From positions 248,001 to 312,000 of the forward strand of contig SJCO01000010.1 in the NCBI GenBank assembly GCA_005217565.1: a DNA stretch of 64,000 nucleotides, given 5' to 3'. Under the pieces are notes generated by a model. That model had not been told where the DNA came from and did not search any database. It saw only the letters and a program-made list of their open reading frames with translations. Made by a program: the position numbers and the translations under genes. Positions within the stretch are counted from its first letter, which is position 1, and every line of letters starts with the position of its first letter. Below, in pieces: positions 63,244 to 64,000 of this stretch. Source of the DNA: Puteibacter caeruleilacunae. Lineage in GTDB: Bacteria > Bacteroidota > Bacteroidia > Bacteroidales > Prolixibacteraceae.

Positions 63244-63344
63244 AAGGAAGACAGGTCTGCAGAATTTTACCCTTATTGATGAAGTAATTTATATAAAAAA
63301 ACATGCGAATTGTAGGAGTACAACATTAAGCAGGAGACTCTTTT

Positions 63345-63698
63345 CTACCCCCTGGTATGACCAAAGCCGCGACAGAGACGCATCAAAGCCGCGTCAAACT
63401 CGACATATAGGCGTATTTATCGCACTTTTGTCGCGACTTTGATACGATTTTGTCGAGGGCAGAGGGTTCCTCTGTCTATATTTTTAAGTATGATTTTTGA
63501 TTGAAAAGACTTTGATTTGTTCCTCTGGAGTAGGTATTTCAAAGATACTAATATTCTTCAAAAGCGCCAATGATCTCACAATTTGCAGCCCCAAATGATT
63601 AGCATTACCGTGATGATAAGTATAGGGAGAAATTGATATTCTCTAAAAATGATTTCCTGATATGCTATTGTTGAGAATCGTTTTACTACCCCCAGGTA
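63345..63698 (-). promoter_or_regulatory. Repeated GGGGGTAG motif pair in the sigma-fecR gap
   Basis: On the minus strand TACCAGGGGGTAG (63345-63357) and TACCTGGGGGTAG (63686-63698) differ at one base, and both are followed by an AAAA run and a TCTC. The copies are direct repeats about 330 bases apart in the 506-bp gap between the sigma gene and fecR. They may be promoter or regulatory elements of the FecR system, or traces of a duplication. Confidence 0.5.
63362..63441. repeat. Triple CAAAGyCGCGwC motif in the sigma-fecR gap
   Basis: CAAAGCCGCGAC (63362-63373), CAAAGCCGCGTC (63384-63395) and, inverted, GTCGCGACTTTG (63430-63441) lie within 80 bases in an otherwise AT-rich gap. The second and third copies can form a stem. 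A CAGAGG-GTT-CCTCTG hairpin follows near 63461-63475. I see no ORF here. The role is unknown. Confidence 0.55.
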
Positions 63699-63749
63699 GA
63701 CGTGGTGACAAATGTGGATCAGTAACCTGATTATAACTAGAGAGTTCCT

Positions 63750-64000
63750 TTAGTTATAATCAGAAGCTCTTCGGATCCAAAAGAACAGGTGCAGATCGGA
63801 ATTGTAATCTTTTAGTTTTTCTCGCAGATCTTTTAGTGCTTGTCCCATTTGAACTTCAACAGTCTTGACTGAAATATTGAGCTTTTCTGCAATCTCTTTG
63901 TATTTAAGTCCTTTTTCCCTATTCAAGCGAAAGATTTCTCTGCGTCGGGGAGGTAACGAATCAATCGCATCTTTTATCTTCTCGGCAAGACCAACTTCAT
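63750..64000 (-). CDS. ECF-type sigma factor, C-terminal fragment
   Basis: The last 83 codons of a gene that enters from the right edge. The sequence contains sigma region 4: IDSLPPRRREIFRLNREKG, then LKYKEIAEKLNISVKTVEVQMGQALKDLRE. This is the RpoE/ECF pattern of Bacteroidota sigma factors that pair with FecR. The stop is TAA at 63752-63750. Region 2 is outside the window. FecR and two STN proteins follow on the same strand. Confidence 0.88.
   Translation of the reverse strand, partial: EVGLAEKIKDAIDSLPPRRREIFRLNREKGLKYKEIAEKLNISVKTVEVQMGQALKDLREKLKDYNSDLHLFFWIRRASDYN

Overview
The window is an AT-rich chromosomal segment of a Bacteroidota bacterium, most likely from the Bacteroidales/Marinilabiliales side. 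The evidence is a type IX secretion (T9SS) sorting tail, DUF4175 and DUF4271 proteins, ECF sigma/FecR pairs, repeated -7 boxes of the form TAnnTTTG, and few strong Shine-Dalgarno sites. A parS-like centromere site directly after mnmG suggests an origin-proximal location. There are no rRNA genes and I recognise no tRNA genes, CRISPR arrays or insertion sequences.

Layout. 1-5.4 kb: the start of a lutB-like gene, rpiB, a polysaccharide flippase, a lipoprotein glutaminyl cyclase, ruvB and a stand-alone receiver protein. 5.5-17 kb: DUF4175 protein, ybeY, mnmG, parS, adenine deaminase, uvrC, rsgA, tdh. 17.4-24.6 kb: an accessory island with a GH32-family protein and a GH2 (LacZ-type) protein, both of which have lost catalytic residues, on either side of a T9SS-exported metalloprotease. 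24.6-26.9 kb: tyrA and a DAHP synthase-chorismate mutase fusion behind a newly read Phe/Tyr-rich leader peptide with terminator and antiterminator (ribosome-mediated attenuation). 27-38.4 kb: dtd, mazG-like, deoC, a polyprenyl synthase, an ArsR regulator, polA, a small HigA-like protein, dus, DUF4271, hemD, rnpA, lplA. 38.4-42.9 kb: pepE and an ECF sigma/anti-sigma pair with two paralogous outer-membrane proteins. 43-50.3 kb: a menaquinone operon (thioesterase, menF, menD, menB, menA, menC, menE). 50.3-59.1 kb: typA, nadA, ilvE, DUF2797, trpS, rbfA, a methyltransferase and a LolC/E-type permease. 59.1-64 kb: a second ECF sigma/FecR locus whose downstream genes carry STN domains without any TonB receptor barrel.

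How genes work together. The aromatic operon appears to sense charged Tyr/Phe tRNA through its leader. The ECF sigma gene at 42.9 kb and the first outer-membrane gene at 41.0 kb share the same promoter signature (TGTAACA, 15-16 bases, CCGTCTTACGG), which predicts autoregulation and a direct target. The FecR locus may pass a signal through STN domains fused to an aspartyl protease and to a carboxypeptidase-regulatory-like protein rather than through a TonB receptor.

Most items are ordinary housekeeping genes. The items most worth following are the aromatic attenuator, the paired degenerate glycosidases, the receptor-less STN/FecR locus, the shared ECF promoters, parS, and a dispersed intergenic repeat found in three gaps.
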